A stretch of 38,008 bases of DNA from a virus. Below are positions 24,267-31,014 of the stretch, in pieces. A program made the translations under genes and the position numbers. The number at the start of each line of letters is the position of its first letter. Position 1 is the stretch's first letter. Location: the IMG/VR virus record IMGVR_UViG_3300022745_000094, positions 1 through 38,008 of that record; one strand, 5' to 3'. Below the pieces are notes generated by a model, which searched no databases, had not been told where the DNA came from, and saw only the letters and a list, made by a program, of their open reading frames with translations.

Positions 24267-24424
24267 TGATTTGCCTTTAGCCAAGCCTTACATTCGGCCA
24301 GATCGTAACGCTTTGACCTGACCCCCACAGGCGTGAATGGTAGTCCATCGGCTTCCAAGCGCCTTACGGTGGACTCGCTGATGTTCAATGCAGCGCAGAG
24401 CTGCTGGCGGTTTAAGTCACTCAA
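24152..24424 (-). CDS. Excisionase-like winged-helix protein
   Basis: 90 residues. The start is a TTG at 24424 preceded by a perfect AGGAGGT site and overlapping the previous stop. The first 55 residues (NRQQLCAALNISESTVRRLEADGLPF ... YDLAECKAWL) form a MerR/AlpA-type DNA-binding domain as in excisionases. In this place it probably controls the direction of recombination by the integrase. The last third is encoded within the 5' part of int in another frame; such overlaps of xis and int occur in lambda but are shorter there. Confidence 0.75.
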   Translation of the reverse strand: MSDLNRQQLCAALNISESTVRRLEADGLPFTPVGVRSKRYDLAECKAWLKANQCQSGKTSRAVNTSELWSAAKEFTASCRKVQLRVMPSS

Positions 24425-24882
24425 ATGGACCTCCTAATCTTGACCATCTGCTCGATGCTCCATTGCGCAGCTTTTACGGCTATGCCATGACGGTCCATAT
24501 CGATCAGGGCGTCCATGACATGCGCAGCGGCCCGGGCGATGTTTAGCTGCTGTCCATTGAAGCCGACTCGGCCAGTATTCCTGTACCGGGCAATTACGTC
24601 TTCGTAGCAGGCAATCTGATCGGCCAAGGCGGTGACCGCTTCGTCAGTGAATTCGGTGCCGTCCTCAGCGAGCAGGCGCATCATTTGGCTATAGGTGAAG
24701 CCTGTTTCGATCCAGTCCCAAAGGGTACCGGAGTCAGCTGAGCCGGTGCGTATCAGGTCGAACAGGTTCCAGTGCGTCAGCTTGCAGTGCAGCGCCTGGT
24801 CGGCATCGATCTTTGGCGCCCAGAACTTGGGCAACTGGCAGTTACGCTTGGCAGCGGCTTGGGTGCGGTATTGAGTGCGCAT
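24421..24882 (-). CDS. Conserved-looking phage protein, function unknown
   Basis: 153 residues, helical, with Trp-rich motifs (HWNLFDLIRTGSAD, LWDWIETGFTYSQM) and a C-terminal helix NIARAAAHVMDALIDMD. Proteins of this look occur near integrases in betaproteobacterial phages, without known function. Two bases separate it from the upstream gene, and its stop overlaps the TTG start of the excisionase-like gene. It may act in lysogeny, recombination or early takeover; nothing in the sequence decides. Confidence 0.6.
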   Translation of the reverse strand: MRTQYRTQAAAKRNCQLPKFWAPKIDADQALHCKLTHWNLFDLIRTGSADSGTLWDWIETGFTYSQMMRLLAEDGTEFTDEAVTALADQIACYEDVIARYRNTGRVGFNGQQLNIARAAAHVMDALIDMDRHGIAVKAAQWSIEQMVKIRRSI

Positions 24883-24884
24883 AC

Positions 24885-25172
24885 TTACCCCTGCAGGCGG
24901 TGACGAACGACGGACGGAAACGGGTTGTGCGCGGCCGGCCCATCAATGCGTGGGATACCGTCATCGGTGGGCGGCTGCTCCAGAAACTTGCTGTTGTCTT
25001 GGCCGGTGATCTTTAGGTATTCGTTTTCGACTTTGGCGGTGTCGACCAGGACGCTGGCCACCTGGGCCACAGCCTTGGCGCGCTCGATGTCCATGGGTTG
25101 CTCACGGTTGCGCAGATCTGCAAGGGTGTCCAGGAGCGATTGGCGCACCTGGTCAATGTGTGGGTTAGGCAT
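24885..25172 (-). CDS. Small helical phage protein
   Basis: 95 residues. The N-terminal two thirds form one or two helices with LLDTLADLRNREQPMDIERAKAV and VLVDTAKVENEYLK, a pattern seen in many small phage proteins of unknown role, followed by a disordered Pro-rich tail. The start overlaps the end of the HNH gene by eight bases, so the genes are probably co-translated. Confidence 0.6.
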   Translation of the reverse strand: MPNPHIDQVRQSLLDTLADLRNREQPMDIERAKAVAQVASVLVDTAKVENEYLKITGQDNSKFLEQPPTDDGIPRIDGPAAHNPFPSVVRHRLQG

Positions 25173-25836
25173 GCTCAGCCTCCTTTTTGATTCGGTTTAC
25201 TTGGCGGGTGATCTGGCCTTTGAGGACGTGCAACTGCATCATTTCCGGATCAGTCTTCCAAACGCTGTTACGCAGCGCGTTTTCCTTCAGGCTGATGCAC
25301 TCCAGGCGGTCGATGGTGATTTCTTCCAGGACGGTGGTTTTCATGCCAGACCTGAACGTGATGACGTGGCGCGCTGGGATTGGGCCATTGGCTTCTTTCC
25401 AGACCAGGCGGTGCACGCCCTCCCAGTTCAATCCACCGTTATTTCCTTCGCGGATCTTTCGAACCAGGTATCCGTCTGAGTTGAGCTTGTGAGAGCCAAG
25501 CGGCATCCAGTTTGGCGGGCGCTGGCCTTTTATGAAGCTGGTCGCGCTGGTCTTTCCAGGAAACTTCTTTCCGGCACACCAAGGCTTTTGACCGGGCCGG
25601 AAGCGCATTCCGTTATCGCGCTTTCCATCCAGGTAGCCGCCCATCGCCGTGAGGTACTCGGGCGACTTCTTGATTCCCAACTTCTTGGCGATTGCATAAA
25701 GTGACTTTTCACTGTGCCGGCCAAGCAGCCTGATGATCTCGGCGTTCTTGGTGTTTGGATAGAGCTGGATCACGAGCGCCTTCTCTGCGTCAGTCCAGAA
25801 TACTTTTGGCGGCAGGATGCCGCGGCTCTTAGTCAT
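25165..25836 (-). CDS. HNH-domain protein coupled to the reverse transcriptase
   Basis: 223 residues. Residues about 14-60 look like a Myb/HTH-type DNA-binding region (WTDAEKALVIQLYPN ... KKLGIK). The C-terminal part, VHRLVWKEANGPIPARHVITFRSG, has the layout of the HNH_3 family found in phage homing-type nucleases, though the final His/Asn positions are degenerate, so activity is uncertain. Its ATG overlaps the RT stop (ATGA at 25833-25836) with AGGAG inside the RT gene, so the two are translated together. It may be a free-standing homing endonuclease or a helper of the adjacent retroelement. Confidence 0.75.
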   Translation of the reverse strand: MTKSRGILPPKVFWTDAEKALVIQLYPNTKNAEIIRLLGRHSEKSLYAIAKKLGIKKSPEYLTAMGGYLDGKRDNGMRFRPGQKPWCAGKKFPGKTSATSFIKGQRPPNWMPLGSHKLNSDGYLVRKIREGNNGGLNWEGVHRLVWKEANGPIPARHVITFRSGMKTTVLEEITIDRLECISLKENALRNSVWKTDPEMMQLHVLKGQITRQVNRIKKEAEHA

Positions 25837-27194
25837 GCCGATTTACTCCTGAATGTTTTTGTTAAGTCACCATTGATCACGTGCCCGCGCTTGCGCAGCA
25901 GGTTCGCCACCAGGGCGCGGTCTGTGTGGCTGTGAGTTGCCTGGCGGAGCAGGCCGAAATAGCTGTTCCCTGACTGGTGAAGGTCGGCGGCCGGCATGGT
26001 GGATATCCGGTCCAGTGCGACGTTGAGCGACTTGCGCCGGGTGATGCGCCGCCACGGCTTGATCACTTGGCCAACAAAGTCGATTCCGCGCTCCACCGGC
26101 TGCAGGATGGTCTTGCGTGGGTTCAGCTGCAGATGCAGGTCGGCCAGCTTTCCCTCGATCCGCTCGCGTGCTTGGTTGAGCCACTGCGGGCTGTCATGCA
26201 ACAGAACGAAGTCGTCAACGTAGCGCACATAGTGGCGCGCCGGCAGCCGGTGCTTGCAAAACTGATCCAGATCATCCAGCAGGACATTGGCAAAGAACTG
26301 CGACGACAGGTTGCCAATCGGCAGGCCATGGCCGTCCGGAGCATTGAACAGGCTTTTGTGCGGTGGCACCAGTGCCAGTTCCTGGCGGGTCCCGCGAATT
26401 TCCACGTTTGTGCGCGGGTCGTGCATCAGGATCGTTTCCGCAAGCGACAGCAGCCACGGCTCCGTCACCTTGCGTGCCAGCTGGCCGCGAAGTACTTCCT
26501 TGTCGATTGACACAAAGAAGTTCGCCAGATCGCACTTGAGGTAGTGCGCCGGGCGGCTCCAGTTTTGTGTTTGGCTGCGCACCTGGTGTTCCAGGCGCTT
26601 GGCTGCGTACAGGGTGCCGCGTCCTGGGATACAGGCGCAGCTGTCGGCCACAAAGCTGGCGTGGTAGCGCGGAGCGATGTGGTTGTACAGATAGTGGTGA
26701 ACGATGCGGTCGCGGAACCGTGCGGCCCAGACCTCCCGCGGCTTCAGATGGGTGATCACGAAGCAAATGGAGGCGTCGGGATGGTAGGTGCCTTCCTTCA
26801 ATTCCTCGTACAGCTGGAACAGGTTGTGTTCTGCCATGGCCTCGAATGCCTGTGCGCTGGCGCTGGTGCGCTTGGTGCGGCGGCAGTCGAGATAGGCCTG
26901 AACCAGGTTTTCGAATAGGTGTGGATCTGCGGACGGCAACAGCCGAAAGCTCGTTGTTCTTGTGGTTGTTGTTCTGGTTGCCGTTGTTGAAGTTGCAATC
27001 CCAGGCGTAGGAGGCGTACCTTTCGCGCGAACCACGCCGCCACCCCGAAGGCCGTAGCCGATCAGGGTGGAAGCTGCACCGAACCGGGCCAGCGCAGGCG
27101 CTGCGGTTTCCGTGATGTGCATGTCCGTAGCCTTGTGGTCCAGGGGCGCGACCAGATTCACTTTGCGCACGGGCATGAGGGCCTTGACCGTCAT
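25833..27194 (-). CDS. Reverse transcriptase of a diversity-generating retroelement
   Basis: 453 residues. It copies the TR RNA into cDNA with errors at adenines. Hallmarks are the first catalytic Asp222 in YLKCDLANFFVSID, the DGR-type motif LPIGNLSSQFFAN (291-303) and RYVDDFVLL with Asp327-Asp328. The RT homology begins near residue 90 (HLFENLVQAYLDCR). The frame is open from an ATG that overlaps the avd stop (ATGA at 27191-27194), giving an N-terminal extension of about 90 residues; residues 59-89 are the TR read in another frame (Thr-rich). No suitable ATG or GTG lies between TR and the catalytic domain. There is no group II intron maturase or domain V. Confidence 0.93.
   Translation of the reverse strand: MTVKALMPVRKVNLVAPLDHKATDMHITETAAPALARFGAASTLIGYGLRGGGVVRAKGTPPTPGIATSTTATRTTTTRTTSFRLLPSADPHLFENLVQAYLDCRRTKRTSASAQAFEAMAEHNLFQLYEELKEGTYHPDASICFVITHLKPREVWAARFRDRIVHHYLYNHIAPRYHASFVADSCACIPGRGTLYAAKRLEHQVRSQTQNWSRPAHYLKCDLANFFVSIDKEVLRGQLARKVTEPWLLSLAETILMHDPRTNVEIRGTRQELALVPPHKSLFNAPDGHGLPIGNLSSQFFANVLLDDLDQFCKHRLPARHYVRYVDDFVLLHDSPQWLNQARERIEGKLADLHLQLNPRKTILQPVERGIDFVGQVIKPWRRITRRKSLNVALDRISTMPAADLHQSGNSYFGLLRQATHSHTDRALVANLLRKRGHVINGDLTKTFRSKSA
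26929..27018 (-). repeat. DGR template repeat (TR)
   Basis: 90 bases inside the 5' part of the RT gene that match the 3' ends of three other genes without gaps. On the minus (sense) strand it holds 26 adenines, including nine AAC codons when read in the VR frame (YASYAWDCNFNNG ... HKNNELSAVAVR). Its last 21 or so bases, without variable positions, are nearly constant in all copies and probably include the site where mutagenic homing starts. Across the three VRs, 25 of 26 differences from TR are at these adenines. Confidence 0.95.
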
Positions 27195-27553
27195 ACAGCA
27201 GGCGCCCTATTCGAATTTTTGAGCCATCCGCCAGCCTGTTTGCCGATGCTGCCCAGCAGCTCTATCGACTCGGCCCAGATTTTGGGAGAGATATACCGGG
27301 CATCGTGACTGACGCGCAGCAGGACCGTGATGGCGCGCTGGCGGGTCAGCAGGTCCTCAATGTGCGCAGCGCGATTTCCACGCTGTGATGCATTGGCGAG
27401 GGCCATGAGGTCAAGCATTTCAACGCAATGCTGGGTGATCTTCTCGCCCAGAATGCGCTTCATGCTGCGCGGCATCTGTTCCTGCACCTTCACTGCCAGG
27501 GTAAGCAAATGCACCCCTGTGCGGTAGATTGGTAGCTCTGTATGGATGGCCAT
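27191..27553 (-). CDS. avd: Avd, accessory variability determinant
   Basis: 120 residues, all helical. The pattern IYRTGVHLLTLAVKVQEQMPR followed by KRILGEKI is typical of Avd, the small four-helix protein that forms a pentameric ring, binds the RT and the template RNA and is needed for mutagenic homing. It sits between the last target gene (target C) and the TR-RT unit, the usual DGR order. Its stop overlaps the RT start. The region from 27554 to 27591 holds a conserved VR-flank element rather than a gene. Confidence 0.92.
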   Translation of the reverse strand: MAIHTELPIYRTGVHLLTLAVKVQEQMPRSMKRILGEKITQHCVEMLDLMALANASQRGNRAAHIEDLLTRQRAITVLLRVSHDARYISPKIWAESIELLGSIGKQAGGWLKNSNRAPAV

Positions 27554-27569
27554 TGGCGGGGCTCAAATT

Positions 27570-27589
27570 AAAGGATCAAAGGACTAAAG
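27570..27589 (-). repeat. VR1 flank element
   Basis: On the plus strand AAAGGATCAAAGGACTAAAG, eleven bases past the end of VR1. Related elements follow VR2 (28066-28084) and VR3 (33661-33680) but not the TR. The shared form is AAAGRATYR followed by AAGRAYTRAAG. It is pyrimidine-rich on the mRNA strand. It could help mark the VR as recipient, or be a remnant of cassette duplication. Confidence 0.5.
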
Positions 27590-27591
27590 GC

Positions 27592-28047
27592 TCAAACTCT
27601 GCGGACGGCAACAGCCGAAAGCTCGTTGAGCTTGTGGTTGTCGTCCTGGGTGCCGTTGATGAAGTCGCAATCCCAGGCGAAGGAGGCGTCATCCTCATGG
27701 GTCTGGCTGGACCAGTGCCATACGCCTTCCAGGTGCGGCTTGCAGTTGGCGAACAGCAGGGCCTGCTCCTGGCGGCTTGGCAGCGATCCGCCGATGCTCT
27801 GTGCCCAATCCATGGCGGCTTGCCAATTCAGCTTCTTGCCGGGGCGCTGGGCCATCAGCACCAGGTGGTGCATGTGGTCGCCGTCTTCGTCAAGTACTGC
27901 GCCGGCATAGCGCTCGCCAGGCTGCAGCTCGATGGTGGCTTCTTCGATTTCGATGCAGGTGACTGAGGTGGCCTGCTCTTGGAAGGCTTGGATCATGGCG
28001 GCCAGTTCAGTCTGGCGCGCCTGGATTGCTTCGATGGTTACGGACAT
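27592..28047 (-). CDS. DGR target C: coiled-coil plus variable lectin-like domain
   Basis: 151 residues from the ATG at 28047 (AGGAA upstream); reading further upstream only runs into VR2 in a wrong frame. Residues 1-30 form a coiled coil (EAIQARQTELAAMIQAFQEQ), probably for oligomerisation. From about 40 lies the DGR-type C-type-lectin (DUF1566-like) fold: GERYAGAVLDEDG, HHLVLM, WQAAMDWAQSIGGSLPSRQEQALLFAN, VWHWSS, then the variable tail ending SAVAVRR. Diversification should alter the exposed binding face. It is the target nearest avd. Ligand unknown. Confidence 0.9.
   Translation of the reverse strand: MSVTIEAIQARQTELAAMIQAFQEQATSVTCIEIEEATIELQPGERYAGAVLDEDGDHMHHLVLMAQRPGKKLNWQAAMDWAQSIGGSLPSRQEQALLFANCKPHLEGVWHWSSQTHEDDASFAWDCDFINGTQDDNHKLNELSAVAVRRV
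27601..27689 (-). repeat. DGR variable repeat VR1
   Basis: The 3' end of target C, aligned to TR without gaps. It differs from TR at eight positions, all of them adenines in the sense strand of TR. The resulting residues include DCDFINGTQDDN in place of the Asn-rich template. Confidence 0.95.
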
Positions 28048-28065
28048 TGCTGGTGTTCCTGAATT

Positions 28066-28084
28066 AAAGGATTGAAGAATTAAG
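28066..28084 (-). repeat. VR2 flank element
   Basis: AAAGGATTGAAGAATTAAG on the plus strand, 16 bases from VR2. It is the second member of the element found beside all three VRs, and it overlaps the stop of target B (28080-28082). Confidence 0.45.
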
Positions 28085-28475
28085 CGGTGATGGGAATCAA
28101 GCGGACGGCAACAGCCGAAAGCTCGTAGCCCTTGTGGCTGATGATCTGGCCGCCGTCGTTGAAGTTGCAATCCCAGGCGTAGGAGGCGTAATATTCGTCA
28201 GCGGTCCAGTGCCATTCGGGCGACAGCGCGGGCTGTACATTGGCAAACAGCAGGGCTGCAACGGGACGCGTTGGCAGCTCGCCGCCTTGCTCTGCGGCCC
28301 AGGCCTTGGCAGCCTCCCAGGTCAAGTCCTCGGCCTTTCCAGACAGCAGGACAACGGCGCAGTGCGTGCCGTCCTTGGTGGTGGTCAGGCCGGCAAAGGT
28401 GCCGCCCTCCAGATCGGTGCCCAGGGCGGGCAGGGCGGCGAGGGAAATGCTTGCAATGATGGTTTTTGCGTTCAT
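28080..28475 (-). CDS. DGR target B: exported-looking variable lectin-like protein
   Basis: 131 residues. The N-terminus MNAKTIIASISLAALPALG looks like a short Sec signal peptide (a Lys, then a hydrophobic core), which the other two targets lack. The lectin-like domain follows at once: EGGTFAGLTTTKDG, CAVVLLSG, WEAAKAWAAEQGGELPTRPVAALLFAN, EWHWTADE and the variable tail. If the signal works, the protein would reach the periplasm or cell surface of an infected cell or lysogen. The start codon has only a weak ribosome site but is preceded by the repeated TTAACC...CACCAACC leader motif. Confidence 0.9.
   Translation of the reverse strand: MNAKTIIASISLAALPALGTDLEGGTFAGLTTTKDGTHCAVVLLSGKAEDLTWEAAKAWAAEQGGELPTRPVAALLFANVQPALSPEWHWTADEYYASYAWDCNFNDGGQIISHKGYELSAVAVRLIPITA
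28101..28190 (-). repeat. DGR variable repeat VR2
   Basis: Nine differences from TR, all at sense-strand adenines, with no gaps. Near the 3' end of target B it gives NFNDGGQIISHKGYE. VR2 still has the constant end SAVAVR but continues as LIPITA before the stop. Confidence 0.95.
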
Positions 28476-28490
28476 GGTTGTTCTCTGAAT

Positions 28491-28506
28491 GGTTGGTGGT
28501 GGTTAA
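28491..28506 (-). promoter_or_regulatory. Leader motif after stop codon, before target B
   Basis: Sense strand TTAACCACCACCAACC; the TAA is the stop codon of the upstream gene. Similar motifs stand before RecT (32035-32052) and the coiled-coil gene (33073-33085), with a weaker one at 29060-29076. Each lies about 13-17 bases before an ATG. Function unknown. Confidence 0.4.
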
Positions 28507-29048
28507 TCGTCCAGGTCGGTCTGATCGACCACAGGTGGCGCCAGGCGCATTTGGATTTCACGGTTCTTCAGCGTTGCCAGTCGGCCGAACACCTGCTCGG
28601 GCACATCCTGCGACTCGGCCACAAATGTCACGGTCACCGTTCCGCCTTCGTGCGGATCGATGCGGAAATTGGAGAGGGCCACGTCACCGATGGACAGATT
28701 GGAGTTCTTGCCGCCCAGGCCCTGGTCGATCTCCAGGCTGTAGCCCATCAGATCGTGGTCCCAGTGGAAACGTCCGATGCGGCCACCGATCACAGTCAGG
28801 TTCGGCATGTCGGTGATTTCCTCGACGCCATCCAGCCCTTTCTGTTTTGGGCCCGCGGAACTGGCAGCGCTCTTTGCGTACAGGAACGACTTCAGGGATC
28901 CGTCAAAGTAGCTCAGATGGTGATTGCTCAGCTCCATGCTGAATGACAGCGCGGCGCCCGGGTTGGCATCGGCCTCGCGGTTTTTCTGCGACAGGACCGC
29001 AACGTCGGTGATCTTGGCCTTGGTGAATTCTTCGAGTTGGAAGGGCAT
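28503..29048 (-). CDS. Phage protein of the recombination operon, function unknown
   Basis: 181 residues, beta-rich. It has FSMELSNHHLSYFDGSLKSFLY, a LTVIGGRIGRFHWDHDLMGYSLEID segment interrupted by turns, and a FRIDPHEGGTVTVTF strand. Proteins of this type occur next to RecT and exonuclease genes in betaproteobacterial phages and might bind single-stranded DNA or partner with the recombinase, but I know of no direct demonstration. The gene lies between the Tad2-like gene and target B. Confidence 0.65.
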   Translation of the reverse strand: MPFQLEEFTKAKITDVAVLSQKNREADANPGAALSFSMELSNHHLSYFDGSLKSFLYAKSAASSAGPKQKGLDGVEEITDMPNLTVIGGRIGRFHWDHDLMGYSLEIDQGLGGKNSNLSIGDVALSNFRIDPHEGGTVTVTFVAESQDVPEQVFGRLATLKNREIQMRLAPPVVDQTDLDD

Positions 29049-29129
29049 GTTAATTTTTTCGGTTGGTGATGTAGGTGGGTCGGGCTGCGTGATCTCCCCC
29101 GGGAAACCCCAGAGGCGCAGCCCGGGAAA

Positions 29130-29534
29130 TCAGTCGACGATGGCCCAGTCCTCGGCCAGCATGTCGGTCTGCGAGGCCAGCCACGGCACGCGCGCTCCGG
29201 GGGTGTTTTTTGCGTCGAGCGGGTAGCTCATGTAGATGTAGGGCAACGTCATCTTGCTGTTGGCGTCAGGAACCTGCAGCGTCAGCCAAAGGCCAGCGCC
29301 GTTCCAGCCGGAGCGGCGAACCTTGAGGCCCTTTTTCAGCGCTTCCAGCGCCAGCCCAAAGGTCATTGCATCGCACTCGCGATAAGCTTCCTCGAAGGCT
29401 GCAGCAGGGCTCCAGCTGGTGTATCCGTCAGGGTAGACAACCGTGTAGCCGGGTTGGCCTTGTTGCTCCTGTGGGCCGTAGTTTTTCTCACGGGGCTCAG
29501 CGTCGATGATCTTGGTGCCGATATAGCGTTTCAT
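29130..29534 (-). CDS. tad2: Tad2-like (DUF2829) anti-Thoeris protein
   Basis: 134 residues. The C-terminal 75 residues, MTFGLALEALKKGLKVRRSG then WNGAGLWLTLQ and ending DMLAEDWAIVD, are the DUF2829 domain. Known Tad2 proteins of this family form tetramers that bind and sequester the signalling molecule made by Thoeris defence. An N-terminal segment of about 55 residues (MKRYIGTKIIDAEP ... GYTSWSPAAAFEEAY) is fused in front, a combination seen in other phages. Placement in the early leftward operon fits a counter-defence role. Family is clear; the exact ligand is inferred. Confidence 0.85.
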   Translation of the reverse strand: MKRYIGTKIIDAEPREKNYGPQEQQGQPGYTVVYPDGYTSWSPAAAFEEAYRECDAMTFGLALEALKKGLKVRRSGWNGAGLWLTLQVPDANSKMTLPYIYMSYPLDAKNTPGARVPWLASQTDMLAEDWAIVD

Positions 29535-29564
29535 TTCAGTTTGCTTTCAGGGTTGGGGAAGGGG

Positions 29565-30182
29565 TCAGGCGGACAGCGGTTGCTGCTGCTTCAGGTCTTG
29601 GATTGCGAAGTACACATCCATGCAGCCCTTCACATCGGCCATGGCGCTGTGGGCGTTTTCCAGCGGCTTGCCGGTGAAGTGCTGGACGCATTCGCCCAGG
29701 TTGGCGCTCTTGAAATGGTTGCGGCCGACTGCCTTCATCTTTGCGGTGGGCGGCAGCTTCAGGATGGGTGTCGCCAGGCGCTGGGTGCACTCGGAGTCCC
29801 CAGCCTTCCATTCGTCGGCCATTTCGGCATTGAAGTGGCGCAGCAGCGCAATGCGCACCAAGCGCGCGTCGAACTGCTCGTTGTGGGCGATGCGCTTGCG
29901 ACCTGTGGCCAGCTCCAGGAACATCTGAAGCGCCAGCTTGGCAGGAACTCCGACAGCACGCGCATGCTCGGTGGTGATGCCGTGGATTGCGGCCACCTCT
30001 TCGGAGATAGTCCAACCGTCGGGCTGAATGATCACATCCATGCTGGCGATGGTGTGGCGGGTGTCCAGGTCAACCAGGCAGGCCGCGAGTTGCACGATGT
30101 GCGGCTGCGCCGGGTGTTCGCTGGGTTCGTTGAACAGGGGGAGGCCTGTCGTCTCTGTGTCGTAGAAGATTGCGTCGTTCAT
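29565..30182 (-). CDS. DnaQ-like 3'-5' exonuclease
   Basis: 205 residues from the ATG at 30182, which overlaps the stop of a 51-residue gene (ATGA). An alternative ATG at 30230 has a perfect GGAGGT site and would add 16 residues. Exo I is FYDTETTGLP (Asp8, Glu10); later HNEQFDARL and HSAMADVKGCMD supply the remaining DEDD residues. It probably trims or degrades single-stranded DNA during recombination or replication, next to RecT and the YqaJ nuclease. Confidence 0.87.
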   Translation of the reverse strand: MNDAIFYDTETTGLPLFNEPSEHPAQPHIVQLAACLVDLDTRHTIASMDVIIQPDGWTISEEVAAIHGITTEHARAVGVPAKLALQMFLELATGRKRIAHNEQFDARLVRIALLRHFNAEMADEWKAGDSECTQRLATPILKLPPTAKMKAVGRNHFKSANLGECVQHFTGKPLENAHSAMADVKGCMDVYFAIQDLKQQQPLSA

Positions 30183-30334
30183 TTGGTGCTTTCGGTTTTT
30201 GGGGCGCTTGAGAGGCGCAGGTGTTTGCATGGAGTACCTCCGGAATAGAGGTATGCGTAGGGGTCAAACATGGGCCAAATCGGGGTGCGGCCCCAGATTT
30301 GCCAAATCACAATGACGGTGGGTTTGAATCTCAT
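30179..30334 (-). CDS. Small protein (51 aa) between two nucleases
   Basis: A 51-residue frame whose ATG overlaps the stop of the YqaJ-type nuclease gene (ATGA at 30331-30334) and whose TGA overlaps the ATG of the DnaQ-like gene (30179-30182). Overlaps at both ends are strong evidence for translation. The protein is rich in Trp, Pro and Tyr (VIVIWQIWGRTPIWPMFDPY) with a basic tail. It may touch membrane or a partner protein. No family recognised. Confidence 0.7.
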   Translation of the reverse strand: MRFKPTVIVIWQIWGRTPIWPMFDPYAYLYSGGTPCKHLRLSSAPKTESTK

Positions 30335-31014
30335 GCGGCCACCTTGAACAGGTCGGCGTTTGACGAGAATGGCAGGCGGAACAGGGATTCGCGCACCATC
30401 ACGTTGGATCGGAAGCGCAGCAGCTGGCGCACCATTTCGTCAATGAAATCGTCGTCGCGGTGGATACGCTTCACGTACAGCTCATTGCCGGCAGGCTCCA
30501 GATCGGGCACATACATGATGAAGTCGCACCACTGGCGCCCGGTGATCCACAGGCCGCCCTGGATTTGATGGATGTATTCCGACACGTCGCCGGTCTTGAA
30601 CATCGCCGCGATCTTGTTTGGATCGATGGGGCACTTGATTTCAATCAGTCCGTCATCGTCAACCAGGCCGTCAGTAGAGTAGCCAAACCAGTCGTCATCG
30701 GTCTTGCACACGCCAGCCTCTTCGGCCAACAGTCCGGTGCGAGATTCCCAGCGGCGGCGCGCGACAGTCTCCAGGTCGTGGCCTCGGTCCAGTACCCATG
30801 CCTTTGGTGGCTCACCATAGGCGCGCTCACTGATTCGCTCAATGGCTACAGTGCCAGCATATTTGTCTGCGGCATCTGTTGGGTCACCGGCTTTCTTCTC
30901 ACCGCTGGTGCGCGTCAGTACGCTGATGGCAGTGGAAAAATTGCTTGCTGTGATGCAGCCTGCGCGCGCGGCCAGCCACTCCGGCGTGCCTTGATCGCAT
31001 TCAATGAATTTCAT
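30331..31014 (-). CDS. YqaJ-type (lambda exonuclease-like) recombination nuclease
   Basis: 227 residues. Conserved points are GTPEWLAARAGCITASN at the N-terminus, RGHDLE (Glu82), STDGLV (Asp115) and EIKCP (Glu125-x-Lys127), the PD-(D/E)XK core of the YqaJ family. It would resect double-stranded ends 5' to 3' to supply substrate for RecT. Its ATG overlaps the RecT stop (ATGA), the normal exonuclease-annealase pairing. Confidence 0.93.
   Translation of the reverse strand: MKFIECDQGTPEWLAARAGCITASNFSTAISVLTRTSGEKKAGDPTDAADKYAGTVAIERISERAYGEPPKAWVLDRGHDLETVARRRWESRTGLLAEEAGVCKTDDDWFGYSTDGLVDDDGLIEIKCPIDPNKIAAMFKTGDVSEYIHQIQGGLWITGRQWCDFIMYVPDLEPAGNELYVKRIHRDDDFIDEMVRQLLRFRSNVMVRESLFRLPFSSNADLFKVAA

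Noticed and set aside
25833-27194. Group II intron or retron reverse transcriptase
   Set aside because: No maturase or X domain, no intron domain V-like RNA and no retron-type RT motifs. The SQ motif, Avd, TR and three VRs define a DGR.
28048-28170. N-terminal extension of target C reading back into VR2
   Set aside because: It would translate VR2 in a frame different from target B and lacks a ribosome site. The ATG at 28047 has AGGAA and a conserved-looking coiled-coil start.
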